A stretch of 64,000 nucleotides of DNA, taken from JAPHTQ01 sp050288165. GTDB lineage: Bacteria > Pseudomonadota > Gammaproteobacteria > Thiohalomonadales > Thiohalomonadaceae. The stretch lies in NCBI GenBank assembly GCA_050288165.1, contig JBNKDG010000003.1, positions 186,001-250,000 on the forward strand. Direction: 5' to 3'. The position numbers and the translations under genes are program-made. The notes under the pieces are model-generated. The model made no database searches, was not told the DNA's origin, and saw only the letters and a list, made by a program, of their open reading frames with translations. Positions 1 to 12,116 of the stretch are shown here, one piece after another; the stretch's first letter is position 1, and each line of letters starts with the position of its first letter.

Positions 1-22
1 GTACGACAGGGGCATTGATACC

Positions 23-1048
23 ATGAAATTTTTTCTAATATTGTTGTTAAGTGTCTATCCTTCTTTCTTGCTTGCTATGGGGAGTATGGTAAATGGCACT
101 GGTATTAATAAAGAGAATAAAAATGTGCTTTGGAATACTTCTCTTCCATATGCTATAGCACGGCAGGGTCAAAGAGCCATTGATGATAATGAGGTTGTTA
201 CTGGCTTTATTGAAATTGGTGATTCTATCTATTCTATTTCATCAAAACCGTCTCTTATCAAAACATTAGTTAATGGGCGTAAAGTGGATGCTAATTGGCT
301 TCTCAACCACTGGTCCCACCAAATCATCGCCCCCGAACAACAAAAAGCCTACGACACCTTCCATATGGACTACCCACCTGCCACATACCAACTTGGTATG
401 GTGAATAAGAGCATAGGTTGCTATGCATCTACCCCTTTACGCTATGGCGATATCGAAGGCGATGGTAAGAATGAAATGGTCCTCTTTCTGGATAACGACA
501 TGGTCGTATTCTCTCCTGAGTATCAGCGTATCGTCTTTGCACAGAGCCTGGACGCCAGTGATTGGGTGGATGCAGGAGTTACCGCCAATGCTTATTCGCG
601 GACACGTGAAGGTGTTGGTCCCCATGCAGTGCAATTCCTTTCCAGTCTGGCCTACTTCAATGATGCGGAAGATATCTACGGCAATCGCGTCTACTCAAAA
701 CTATATCTTGGCGATTTCGATAAAGACAACAATCCCGACATCGTGGTCTGGACCAAGGCGTATCGCAGTAAATTGAAATCCGATCCGATTCCCGGTTTTG
801 ATCCCATCCGTCAGAATTGGTACCACTTCGAACGTGACCTGACTGCTCAGGCAGACAGCCCCGCTGGCGTTACCGGCGAATACCTGCCGCAAACCACCGA
901 CGAAGCTACCATCAAAACCTGGCTCACCGACAACGCCCTGACCTGGAAAGAAGGCTACCCCGACGTTAGTGAATGCACCGCCGATGCAGGTAAGCCTATT
1001 CCCGAAATGAGCGACCCGCTGCTTAATGATCCGGAAGTGTTGCAATAG
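23..1048 (+). CDS. secreted protein of unknown function with two Ca-binding-like acidic loops
   Basis: A 341-residue protein that I do not recognise. Residues 1-18 form a classic signal peptide (charged start, long Leu/Ile/Phe core, cleavage likely after FLLA), so export is expected. Two acidic segments, GDIEGDGKNEMVLF near residue 142 and GDFDKDNNPDIVVW near 230, resemble the DxDxDG loops of FG-GAP/VCBS beta-propeller repeats, which would bind calcium. There is no catalytic motif and no membrane segment after the signal. An AGGGG ribosome site lies about 10 nt before the ATG. Codons in the first 280 nt are AT-rich while the rest matches the neighbours, which suggests a mosaic or recently acquired 5' part. 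The gene ends in a good terminator, so it is a separate unit from recJ. Confidence 0.7.
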   Translation: MKFFLILLLSVYPSFLLAMGSMVNGTGINKENKNVLWNTSLPYAIARQGQRAIDDNEVVTGFIEIGDSIYSISSKPSLIKTLVNGRKVDANWLLNHWSHQIIAPEQQKAYDTFHMDYPPATYQLGMVNKSIGCYASTPLRYGDIEGDGKNEMVLFLDNDMVVFSPEYQRIVFAQSLDASDWVDAGVTANAYSRTREGVGPHAVQFLSSLAYFNDAEDIYGNRVYSKLYLGDFDKDNNPDIVVWTKAYRSKLKSDPIPGFDPIRQNWYHFERDLTAQADSPAGVTGEYLPQTTDEATIKTWLTDNALTWKEGYPDVSECTADAGKPIPEMSDPLLNDPEVLQ

Positions 1049-1080
1049 CTAATTTGTACATAGTGCAGTGTGTTTCCATG

Positions 1081-1113
1081 CGGCATCCCTGAGAGGGGAT
1101 GCCGTTTTCATTT
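1081..1113 (+). terminator. rho-independent terminator after the secreted-protein gene
   Basis: A CGGCATCCC/GGGATGCCG stem at 1081-1104 is followed by TTTTCATTT. It sits 33 nt after the upstream stop codon and ends transcription before recJ. Confidence 0.8.
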
Positions 1114-1174
1114 CCGACTGTATGGTTCCCATGCGGTGACTTCCACACCGTTGTCGTGAAATAATCCCGGAATC

Positions 1175-2920
1175 ATGAGCTATTCCGCCACCCACCATAT
1201 CATCCGCCGCTCTGAACCGAATCTCTCGCAGGAGCCGTTCCCCGGTATCCATCCTCTGCTGGCGCGTATCGTCGCCAGCCGTGGCATTCAATCCGCTGAC
1301 GAGCTGGAACACTCGCTTGATCAGCTTCTGCCCTTCATTGCATTAAAGGGCGTGGATGTGGCTGTAGCTCTGCTGGCCGAAGCGTTAGAGAAGCAGTGGC
1401 GCATCCTGATCATCGGTGACTTCGATGCGGATGGTGCCACCAGTACTGCGCTGGCGGTACGGGCGCTGCGCCTGTTTGGTACCGATGATGTCGATTTCCT
1501 GGTGCCCAATCGTTTCGAGTACGGCTATGGCCTGACCCCGGAGATCGTTGAAGTGGCGGCCCAGCGCAAGCCTGATCTGATTGTTACGGTAGACAACGGC
1601 ATTGCCAGTCTGCGCGGTGTGGCAGCGGCACAGGCACACGGTATCCGTGTGTTGATTACGGATCACCACCTGCCGCCTGAATCTCTGCCTGCTGCCGAGG
1701 CGATCGTCAATCCCAACCAGCCCGGCGACGAATTTCCGAGCAAGAACCTGGCCGGGGTAGGGGTGATTTTTTACCTGATGATGGCGCTTCGTAGCCATCT
1801 GCGGGAGAGCGGCTGGTTCGAGGCGCAGGGTGTTCCACAGCCCAATCTTGCACAACTGCTCGATCTGGTGGCGTTGGGCACGGTGGCCGATGTGGTGCCG
1901 CTGGATCGCAATAATCGCATTCTGGTGGCGCAGGGGTTGGCGCGTATCCGCGCTGGGCAGGTCTGCCCCGGCATCCTCGCTCTGTGTGAGGTGGCAAACC
2001 GCTCGCCGCAACGTCTATTGGCCTCTGACCTCGGCTACGCCATCGGCCCGCGCCTCAATGCTGCAGGACGGATGCACGATATGAGTGTGGGGATTACCTG
2101 CCTGCTCACGGATGATATGGCAACCGCCCGGGAGCTGGCGCAGCAACTGGACCAGCTGAATTACGAGCGCCGCGGTATCGAAAATGAGATGCGCGATGAG
2201 GCGCTGGCGGAGTTGCAGCGATTGCAACTGGACGAAGAGGCGGAGCTGCCGTTTGGATTGTGTCTCTACAATCCCGACTGGCATCAGGGGGTGGTGGGCA
2301 TTCTCGCCTCACGGATCAAGGATCGGGTTCATCGTCCTGTGATCGTCTTTACCTCAGCGGGAGATGGCATGGTGAAGGGATCGGCCCGTTCGGTTTCTGG
2401 TGTACACATACGTGATGCCCTGGATGCGGTCGCCTCACGCCATCCCGATCTGCTCGATCGTTTCGGTGGTCATGCCATGGCGGCCGGGTTGAGTTTGCCT
2501 GAAGCTAATCTGGAAACTTTCAAGCAGGCCTTCGATGATGAGGTTCGTCGTCATCTCACGGAGGACGACCTGCACGGTGTGTTGTTGAGCGATGGTGAGC
2601 TGGCTTCTACGGCCGTTGATCTTGAGCTGGTGGAACGACTGCGCACCCTACTGCCCTGGGGGCAGGGGATACCTGCACCGCTTTTCGATGGGACGTTCGA
2701 TGTCGTTGAGCAGCGTATCGTCGGTGAACGTCACCTGAAATTCCTGCTGCGTTGGGCGGATGGTAATGGCATGGTCGATGCCATTGCCTTCAACGTGGAG
2801 GAGGAGTTACTTCAGCAGCGCCTGCAACAGATCACTATTGCCTATCGTCTCGATATCAATGAATGGCAGGGACGGCGTAGTGTGCAGTTGATGGTGGAGG
2901 CATTTTTGTCCGTAGAGTAA
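1175..2920 (+). CDS. recJ: single-stranded-DNA-specific 5'-3' exonuclease RecJ
   Basis: RecJ degrades single-stranded DNA 5' to 3' in the RecF recombination pathway, in mismatch repair and at stalled forks, using Mn/Mg ions. All DHH-superfamily motifs are visible: DFDADG (residues 82-87), VTVDNG (about 138-143), TDHH (162-165) and GTVADVVPL (about 235). The DHHA1-type half follows, with GPRLNAAGRM, KGSARS and GGHAMAAG, then the C-terminal OB-fold region. At 581 residues the length is typical of RecJ. The neighbours give no operon partner: it follows a terminator and faces a convergent phosphatase gene 19 bp away. Confidence 0.97.
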   Translation: MSYSATHHIIRRSEPNLSQEPFPGIHPLLARIVASRGIQSADELEHSLDQLLPFIALKGVDVAVALLAEALEKQWRILIIGDFDADGATSTALAVRALRLFGTDDVDFLVPNRFEYGYGLTPEIVEVAAQRKPDLIVTVDNGIASLRGVAAAQAHGIRVLITDHHLPPESLPAAEAIVNPNQPGDEFPSKNLAGVGVIFYLMMALRSHLRESGWFEAQGVPQPNLAQLLDLVALGTVADVVPLDRNNRILVAQGLARIRAGQVCPGILALCEVANRSPQRLLASDLGYAIGPRLNAAGRMHDMSVGITCLLTDDMATARELAQQLDQLNYERRGIENEMRDEALAELQRLQLDEEAELPFGLCLYNPDWHQGVVGILASRIKDRVHRPVIVFTSAGDGMVKGSARSVSGVHIRDALDAVASRHPDLLDRFGGHAMAAGLSLPEANLETFKQAFDDEVRRHLTEDDLHGVLLSDGELASTAVDLELVERLRTLLPWGQGIPAPLFDGTFDVVEQRIVGERHLKFLLRWADGNGMVDAIAFNVEEELLQQRLQQITIAYRLDINEWQGRRSVQLMVEAFLSVE

Positions 2921-2939
2921 CTGACCAACTACATTGCTT

Positions 2940-3740
2940 TCAGAATCGCTTGTTGAAATTCAACATGATGCCATCTTCCGTTGCAGTGACCTGCAGTGGT
3001 GGAGTCACATCGGTAGCACTGTTCTCGTCGCGTATAAAACCGTCGTAGATGAAGATGGCGAAGAAATTACCCAGTGCCGCACCGAACAGCACATCGGAAG
3101 GGTAGTGGACGCCACCCTCAACACGTGCCCACGCTGTTCCGGCTCCCAGAGTATAAAATCCTGCGCTGATCAGGTTTCTTCCAAGCGGTGACATATCGAA
3201 TTGCTGCACATGCATGCTGCCCAGCGTGGCATTATTGAATGTGGTGGAGGCGTGCGCTGAGGGGAAACTGTCCCAGGGTTTGGGAGTTATAGCCGTCATG
3301 TAGGGTCGCCGCCGTTCCGTCGTTTCCTTGAGTACTCCGGTGGTGTTGAGTGTGAGTGAGGCTGAGGCGGCCTCGAACAGCACCATTCTGCTTTTGTCCC
3401 ATACCCATTCACTACCGCTTTTCCCGCTTGGCACCAACAGGCCGGTCAGGCGTGCACCGACATCGGTGGCAGTGCGCAGTCGGTCACTTGCCTCCAGCGC
3501 CTTTTGCTGTGAACCGAAGACAGGGGTGTTCTCCCTGGCCCAATCTGAGACGCGTTTGTCCAGCGTGCTGCCGTCGGCGGCGAACAGCGCGGCGATTCCC
3601 ACGTTGCCCCAGGTCACCGGATCTTTTGCAGCACGTTCCGCGGCATCACCAATCCGTGTCCAGTTGAGTTGGCTACACCCACCATTCAGGAGTGCACACA
3701 GGCATAGCGGTACTGTTCTTTTTCTCAATAGGGAAGGCAC
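2940..3740 (-). CDS. PAP2-family phosphatase, predicted lipoprotein
   Basis: A 266-residue protein of the PAP2/acid phosphatase superfamily. The three phosphatase signatures are present in order: KETTERRRP (about 138-146), SFPSAHAS (about 158-165, the PSGH-type motif with Ala for Gly) and ARVEGGVHYPSD (about 204-215, the R...H...D motif). The N terminus (LCALLNGGC) looks like a lipobox with Cys22, so the enzyme is probably anchored in the periplasm and may act on lipid phosphates or soluble phosphoesters; the substrate is unknown. The start is GTG. A TATAAT on this strand at 3757-3752 would put transcription start only about 5 nt before it, so the leader would be very short. It is convergent with recJ. 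Confidence 0.85.
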   Translation of the reverse strand: MPSLLRKRTVPLCLCALLNGGCSQLNWTRIGDAAERAAKDPVTWGNVGIAALFAADGSTLDKRVSDWARENTPVFGSQQKALEASDRLRTATDVGARLTGLLVPSGKSGSEWVWDKSRMVLFEAASASLTLNTTGVLKETTERRRPYMTAITPKPWDSFPSAHASTTFNNATLGSMHVQQFDMSPLGRNLISAGFYTLGAGTAWARVEGGVHYPSDVLFGAALGNFFAIFIYDGFIRDENSATDVTPPLQVTATEDGIMLNFNKRF

Positions 3741-3923
3741 AGAAATAACCCATTATAATCTGCGGCATTGATACACATTATGGCAGGTCATCATGCGTGG
3801 TTGGCCGATATAATTTACATATCAGTCCGTAGTGAGGCACAATCATCTCGACCGCCTGGGGAGGTGTGACCACCAGCAGTCGGATATAACTTTAATCAAC
3901 AATCCTTAGGAGAGGTATCAGGA

Positions 3924-4499
3924 ATGAAATGCAGGAGCATGATTATTGCCGCTGCTCTGTCGGCAGTTTCCGCTACTACACTGGCCGCAGATATCAAGGG
4001 CGAATGGGCCCTTGGCTACGATTTTGGTGGGGATGACCTGCTGAAAGTTACCTACGTCGGTGGAGATACTAGCACTATCAAGGCTGGTAACGGTTTCTAT
4101 ATCAAGGGCGGGATATCAATGCCAGTAAACTCAGCCAAGGATCTCGAAGTGGTTGGTCTGATTGGCTGGAAATATGATGGGGTGACTGGCGCTAACGGTG
4201 ATGCAAAGCTGTCACGTATGCCGATTGATATCGATCTGCGCTATACCATGATGGACAAGCACCGTTTTACCGGAGGCATTACCAAGGATCTTTCGATCGA
4301 TTTCTCCGGTAGTGGTGTTTTGAGTGGTGTGGGCACTACCCTGGACAGCCAGCTTGGCTTTGCCCTGCAATACGAGTACATACTGAACAATGGCATGGGT
4401 ATTGGTGGTCGTTACACTTCTCTAAAGTACGACGTGCCAGATTATAACGACACCGTTGATGCCAGTTCTTTTGGTATTGTTCTGAGCGGCTCATTCTAA
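3924..4499 (+). CDS. small outer-membrane beta-barrel protein
   Basis: A 191-residue protein with a signal peptide (residues 1-22, cleavage after TLAA) and alternating polar/hydrophobic strands rich in Gly, Tyr and Asp. It ends in GIVLSGSF; a terminal Phe is the signal read by the BAM machinery. It has about the length of an 8-stranded barrel (OmpW/OmpA-barrel size), but I cannot assign a named family or function. A strong CTTAGGAGAGG ribosome site precedes the ATG. It is monocistronic: a divergent phosphatase lies upstream and a hairpin terminator downstream. Confidence 0.8.
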   Translation: MKCRSMIIAAALSAVSATTLAADIKGEWALGYDFGGDDLLKVTYVGGDTSTIKAGNGFYIKGGISMPVNSAKDLEVVGLIGWKYDGVTGANGDAKLSRMPIDIDLRYTMMDKHRFTGGITKDLSIDFSGSGVLSGVGTTLDSQLGFALQYEYILNNGMGIGGRYTSLKYDVPDYNDTVDASSFGIVLSGSF

Positions 4500-4513
4500 G
4501 TTGCTGCCACTCT

Positions 4514-4545
4514 GTCACTCCGGCGTTCGCCGGGGTGACATTTTA
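4514..4545 (+). terminator. terminator between convergent genes
   Basis: GTCACTCCGGCG-TTC-CGCCGGGGTGAC (12-bp stem with one wobble) followed by ATTTTAA. The T-rich side favours the outer-membrane protein gene; it may also act weakly on the antiporter transcript from the other strand. Confidence 0.7.
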
Positions 4546-4555
4546 ACTCCTAAGG

Positions 4556-7039
4556 TCATTTTTCTTTCATTTCACTGCGACGCTGTTTCTCTGTCCGCTC
4601 CAGTGTTTCACGGATGCACTCATTTTCCTGCATCAGTGTTTCCAGATCAGCCCGTTTGAGTTCGTATAGTTGGCATGGGGTAACGGTACGAATGGTGGCA
4701 TTGCGGGATTCGTGCTGCATTAGTGCCATTTCCCCAAAGAAATCGCCTGCGATGAGACTTCCAAGATCTTTGCGCTCTCCATTGTCGCTGCGTGACACGT
4801 GTACCACGCCGCGGGCAATCAGGTAGAGTGAGTCGCCTTTTTCTCCCTGGTGAATAATCTCTTCTCCGCTGTCGTAGGTATGTTTACGTAACATCCCTGC
4901 CGCCTGGCGAATCGATTCGTTATCCAGTCCATGGAACAGTGGTACGCGTTGCAATAGCTGTTCAGCATTGATGTACAGTTTCCTGACGGTTTGCCCGCGT
5001 AGTTTATTGAGTTGATGTTCGACTTCTTCGCGCAGAGCCTCGCTGCGACCTGATGGCAGCAGCCCGCGCTTTTCATCGGCGGAGATCATCTCTTCCTGTG
5101 CCAGCAGTAGCAACCGTTTGCCAAGGCGTTCCTGCATGGAGCTGGCGAATTCTGGAAACTGTTCGCTCACCTGGCTCAAGTGCCGGTGCGACAGAGCGTG
5201 CCATCGTTGGTAGTGTTCACGTACATGAGCGATGACGTTTTTTGGAATGGCTTCGAGTGGCTCTATTTCCTGAAGGTAGTGCAGCACATGGCCACTGCCC
5301 TGATGATGTCCCCAGATCTCTTCGTAATTGCGTATGAGACGACGCATGCGAAAGTATTCGCTAATGGGTGCAAGCAATTTGAAGCGATCGAACAGCCGGT
5401 AGGCTTGCTGTTCCATCAGACGGTGCATTCGGTGTGACTGAATGTGTTCCATGCTGCCGTGAAAACGGATGGCATCGATCTGCAGGGTGATCACCAGATT
5501 CAGTTCCCGCAGAGCGCCTTCACTGAGATGGCCTTCGGCATAGAGTTTCTGATACAGCACCTTCTCTTCCGAAAGAGCGCGCAGATAAAGCAGCGCTGTC
5601 TCTTCCAGTACCCCAAGCTCATGTTTGCGCAAATTCTGAATCGCGTGTTTGGCGCTTTGCATGGTCTGGTGACACTGGAGGGAAAGCTGGTGGACGATGC
5701 GCGAAGAAAACAGCCCGCCGCTACGTAACTGCTGAATACGTTCCTCTGCATGACGCGCAGTTTCCAGATCGCGTTCCAGTTTCAGAATGCGATCGATCAG
5801 ATGGGGTTTGTCCAGCCCCAGCCACCTCACCAGCGGCTCCATACTCAGACCCTGCACCAGCAACGTGAACAGCACCGCCCCCATTACCAATGCGACCAGT
5901 GTTTCTGTATAGGGATACTCCGGCAGACTGAGCACCAGTGCGATGGCGATGGCACCACGCAGTCCACCCCAGACCATGACGGTCTGGTAGGCGAGCTTGA
6001 GCGGTTTGCCGCCGTGCAGGCGACTGACCCAGGGCATCATGCCGTAGACAATCGCCGCCCGCGATACCAGCATCGCCACAATCACCCATGGAAGTTGATC
6101 CAGCGAGTTCAGCAGGATCTGCGGTTCCACTCGCAGCCCCAGCATAAGAAAGATCAGCGCGTTGGCGATAAATGCCATCTGCCCCCAGAAATTCTCCAGA
6201 TAGACCTGCACCGACGGCGATATCTTGACCTTGCCCCAGCCACCGATCACCAGACCGGCGCCAACCGTGGCCATTACTCCACTGACACCGAACTGTTGCT
6301 CCGCCACCAGAAAGGAGAGGTAGGCGAGGGCGGTGGTGAGCGGGATCTCGATCAGCGGGTCGGACTCCACCAGACCGATGACAAAGGCGACGACGAAGCC
6401 CAGTGCCGCGCCGACCAGCAGCCCGCCGATGAAGAGGATGAAGAAGTCGAGGAGCCCTGTGGCGACGGCTTCGCCACTCAGGCTGCCAGCGGCGATCACG
6501 CCGATGATGATGCGTGACAGGACGATGGCGGTGGCATCGTTGAACAGACTTTCGCCCTCTACCATTGTGGTTAGTCGCTGCGGTGCTCCCAGTTGACGGA
6601 ATAGCGAGACCACCGCGACCGGATCGGTGGCGCTGAGAATCGCCCCCAGCAGCAGTGCGCCGCTCAGCGGAATCGGCGTGGCCGCCCAGACGATAAGCCC
6701 GATCAGGCCGGTCGAGAGCAGCAGCCCCGGCACCGCCAGGGTGAGGATGGGGCTGATGTTGTGGCGCAGCGAGCGCGGGTCGAGGTGCAGGGCGGAATCG
6801 AAAATCAGCGTGGGCAGGAAGACATAGAGGATCAGGTCGGGGGAGATGGCCAACTCATGCAGGATCGGGATGCCGTACTTGGTGCTACCAGCGAACTGGG
6901 CGAGGGCGATGCCCATGATCACCAGAATCACGGTATAGGGCAGCCGTAGCTTCTTTGCTATCGCCAGAACGGCGACCGCAATAATCAGCAGGGCGATGAT
7001 TCCGCCGACCAGATCGGCGATGTGTGAAGCGTGCTGCAT
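4556..7039 (-). CDS. CPA1-family Na+(K+)/H+ antiporter with C-terminal cyclic-nucleotide-binding domain
   Basis: An 827-residue fusion. Residues 1-420 form about 12 membrane helices of the NhaP/CPA1 exchanger family, with the conserved SATDPVAV (136-143) and GESLFND (162-168) motifs that carry the ion-binding Asp pair. Residues 420-690 are a long, mostly helical, charged linker. Residues 700-815 are a cNMP-binding domain whose phosphate-binding cassette FGEMALMQHESRNATIRT keeps the Glu and Arg needed to hold a cyclic nucleotide. The likely role is electroneutral proton/cation exchange at the inner membrane, gated by a cyclic nucleotide; ligand and ion are inferred. It is a single gene, divergent from carAB. 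Confidence 0.9.
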   Translation of the reverse strand: MQHASHIADLVGGIIALLIIAVAVLAIAKKLRLPYTVILVIMGIALAQFAGSTKYGIPILHELAISPDLILYVFLPTLIFDSALHLDPRSLRHNISPILTLAVPGLLLSTGLIGLIVWAATPIPLSGALLLGAILSATDPVAVVSLFRQLGAPQRLTTMVEGESLFNDATAIVLSRIIIGVIAAGSLSGEAVATGLLDFFILFIGGLLVGAALGFVVAFVIGLVESDPLIEIPLTTALAYLSFLVAEQQFGVSGVMATVGAGLVIGGWGKVKISPSVQVYLENFWGQMAFIANALIFLMLGLRVEPQILLNSLDQLPWVIVAMLVSRAAIVYGMMPWVSRLHGGKPLKLAYQTVMVWGGLRGAIAIALVLSLPEYPYTETLVALVMGAVLFTLLVQGLSMEPLVRWLGLDKPHLIDRILKLERDLETARHAEERIQQLRSGGLFSSRIVHQLSLQCHQTMQSAKHAIQNLRKHELGVLEETALLYLRALSEEKVLYQKLYAEGHLSEGALRELNLVITLQIDAIRFHGSMEHIQSHRMHRLMEQQAYRLFDRFKLLAPISEYFRMRRLIRNYEEIWGHHQGSGHVLHYLQEIEPLEAIPKNVIAHVREHYQRWHALSHRHLSQVSEQFPEFASSMQERLGKRLLLLAQEEMISADEKRGLLPSGRSEALREEVEHQLNKLRGQTVRKLYINAEQLLQRVPLFHGLDNESIRQAAGMLRKHTYDSGEEIIHQGEKGDSLYLIARGVVHVSRSDNGERKDLGSLIAGDFFGEMALMQHESRNATIRTVTPCQLYELKRADLETLMQENECIRETLERTEKQRRSEMKEK

Positions 7040-7196
7040 CCGTGTGTCCGCTGTGGTGTCGAGCTAATGGTAGCTTCGTGCCCACTCCTCTGCACCCTTT
7101 TGGCGCTATTCGTAGACAGGGGCGAGGCCCATCTATTACAATTGCGCGACTTGTTCCAAAGGCGTGTACCTGCGCCTATATTTCTACTTCTCTGAG

Positions 7197-7227
7197 GCGG
7201 GATGGGTCTTACGGCCCCTCCCGCTTT
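7197..7227 (+). promoter_or_regulatory. hairpin in the carAB leader
   Basis: GCGGGATGGG and CCCCTCCCGC pair with one mismatch around an 8-nt loop, followed by only three Ts, 25 nt before the carA TTG codon. It could be an attenuator-like or translation-control structure; the short T run makes a full terminator unlikely. Confidence 0.35.
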
Positions 7228-7252
7228 GCACATCTGACACGTGGAGGCTACC

Positions 7253-8401
7253 TTGCGGCAACCGGCCCTGCTGGCCCTGGAAGATGGCACCCTGTTCTGG
7301 GGTGAGTCCATCGGAATCGAAGGGCAGACCGTTGGTGAAGTGGTGTTCAACACAGCTATCACCGGTTACCAGGAGATCCTTACCGATCCGTCCTATGCTC
7401 GACAGATCGTTACTCTGACCTATCCCCACATCGGCAACACCGGTACCAATAGCGAGGACGAGGAGTCCTCCGCCGTTTACGCCGCCGGACTTGTGATTCG
7501 TGACCTGCCGCTGCTGGCCAGTAACTGGCGCAGCGAGATGCCGCTCGACGAATACATGCGCAAGAACAAGGTGGTGGGGATCGCTGACATCGACACCCGC
7601 AAGCTGACCCGCATCCTGCGCGAGAAGGGTGCGCAGAACGGCTGCATCGTCGCCGGTGACAACATCGACGCCGAGGCGGCGCTGGCCGCCGCCCGTGCCT
7701 TCCCCGGTCTCAAGGGGATGGACCTGGCGAAAGAGGTCACCACCGGTCAGCCTTACGAATGGGCCCAGGGTACCTGGAGCCTCGAAGGCGGCCTGCCCGG
7801 CGCGCCGGATGCGCCTATCGAAGAGACTCTGCCGCATCATGTGGTCGCCTTCGACTACGGCGTGAAGCGCAACATCCTGCGGATGCTGGTGGATCGCGGT
7901 TGCCGCCTCACCGTGGTACCGGCGCAGACCCCGGCTGCCGAAGTGATGAAGCTCAAGCCCGATGGCGTGTTTCTCTCCAATGGCCCCGGTGACCCGGAGC
8001 CGTGCGACTACGCCATCAGCGCCATCCAGGAACTGGCGGCGACCGGCATACCGATGTTCGGTATCTGCCTCGGTCACCAGTTGCTCGGTCTGGCCAGTGG
8101 CGCGAAAACGATGAAGATGAAGTTCGGCCACCACGGCGCCAACCACCCGGTACAGGACGTGGACAGCCGCGTGGTGATGATCACCTCGCAGAACCACGGC
8201 TTCGCGGTAGACGAGCAGACCCTGCCCGCCAACCTGCGCGCCACCCATCGTTCCCTGTTCGATGGCTCGTTGCAGGGGGTACACCGTACCGACTGCCCGG
8301 CCTTCAGTTTCCAGGGACACCCGGAAGCCAGTCCCGGTCCACATGATGTAGCGCCGTTGTTCGATCACTTCATTGAATTGATCGAAGAGAGCAAGAAATA
8401 G
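7253..8401 (+). CDS. carA: carbamoyl-phosphate synthase small (glutaminase) subunit
   Basis: CarA hydrolyses glutamine and channels ammonia to CarB for carbamoyl phosphate, the precursor of pyrimidines and arginine. The N-terminal CPSase domain (VGEVVFNTAITGYQEILTDP) is followed by a class I glutaminase with nucleophile Cys272 in GICLGHQLL and His356/Glu358 in GHPEAS. I choose the TTG at 7253: GGAGG at 7243-7247 is then correctly spaced, and LRQPALLALEDG lines up with the known E. coli N terminus MIKSALLVLEDG, giving 382 residues, the E. coli length. The GTG at 7241 would put that Shine-Dalgarno inside the gene. It is the first gene of carA-carB-greA. Confidence 0.96.
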   Translation: MRQPALLALEDGTLFWGESIGIEGQTVGEVVFNTAITGYQEILTDPSYARQIVTLTYPHIGNTGTNSEDEESSAVYAAGLVIRDLPLLASNWRSEMPLDEYMRKNKVVGIADIDTRKLTRILREKGAQNGCIVAGDNIDAEAALAAARAFPGLKGMDLAKEVTTGQPYEWAQGTWSLEGGLPGAPDAPIEETLPHHVVAFDYGVKRNILRMLVDRGCRLTVVPAQTPAAEVMKLKPDGVFLSNGPGDPEPCDYAISAIQELAATGIPMFGICLGHQLLGLASGAKTMKMKFGHHGANHPVQDVDSRVVMITSQNHGFAVDEQTLPANLRATHRSLFDGSLQGVHRTDCPAFSFQGHPEASPGPHDVAPLFDHFIELIEESKK

Positions 8402-8420
8402 CGGAGACGTTTTAAGAGCA

Positions 8421-11638
<3,218 letters not shown>

Positions 11639-11639
<1 letters not shown>

Positions 11640-12112
11640 TGAGCAAGACACCGATGACGGTAATCGGCGCAGAGCGACTGCGTGCCGAGCTGACCGATCT
11701 CAAATCCGTGCAACGCCCGCGGGTGATCCAGGCGATCGCCGAGGCGCGTGAGCACGGCGATCTGAAGGAAAATGCCGAGTATCATGCTGCCCGCGAACAG
11801 CAGAGTTTCATCGAAGGGCGTATCCAGGAGATCGAGGGCAAGCTCTCCCACGCCCAGATCATCGATCCCAAGAGCCTCAGCGGTAACAAGGTGCTGTTCA
11901 GTGCCACCGTCGATCTGCTCGACCTCGAGTCGGATAAAGAGGTGACCTACCAGATCGTCGGCGAGGACGAAGCCGACATCAAACAGGGCAAGATCTCCGT
12001 GACCTCACCCATCGCCCGTGCCCTGATTGGTAAAGAGGTGGACGACGTGGCCTCCTTCATGGCGCCCGGCGGTGAACGCGAATACGAGATCATCGCGGTT
12101 CGCTTCGAGTAA
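11639..12112 (+). CDS. greA: transcript cleavage factor GreA
   Basis: GreA enters the RNA polymerase secondary channel and stimulates cleavage of backtracked transcripts. The 157 residues show the N-terminal coiled coil with the acidic tip (ARRHGDLKENAEYHAA-like segment, here EHGDLKENAEYHAARE) and the C-terminal FKBP-like domain (SPIARALIGKEVDD). The start overlaps the carB stop by one base. Placement right after carB is the common gammaproteobacterial arrangement. No separate promoter is evident. Confidence 0.97.
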
Positions 12113-12116
12113 TCCC

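Noticed and set aside
3328..3771. 147-codon plus-strand frame over the PAP2 phosphatase
   Set aside because: The opposite strand carries intact phosphatase motifs and a lipobox; this frame has none.
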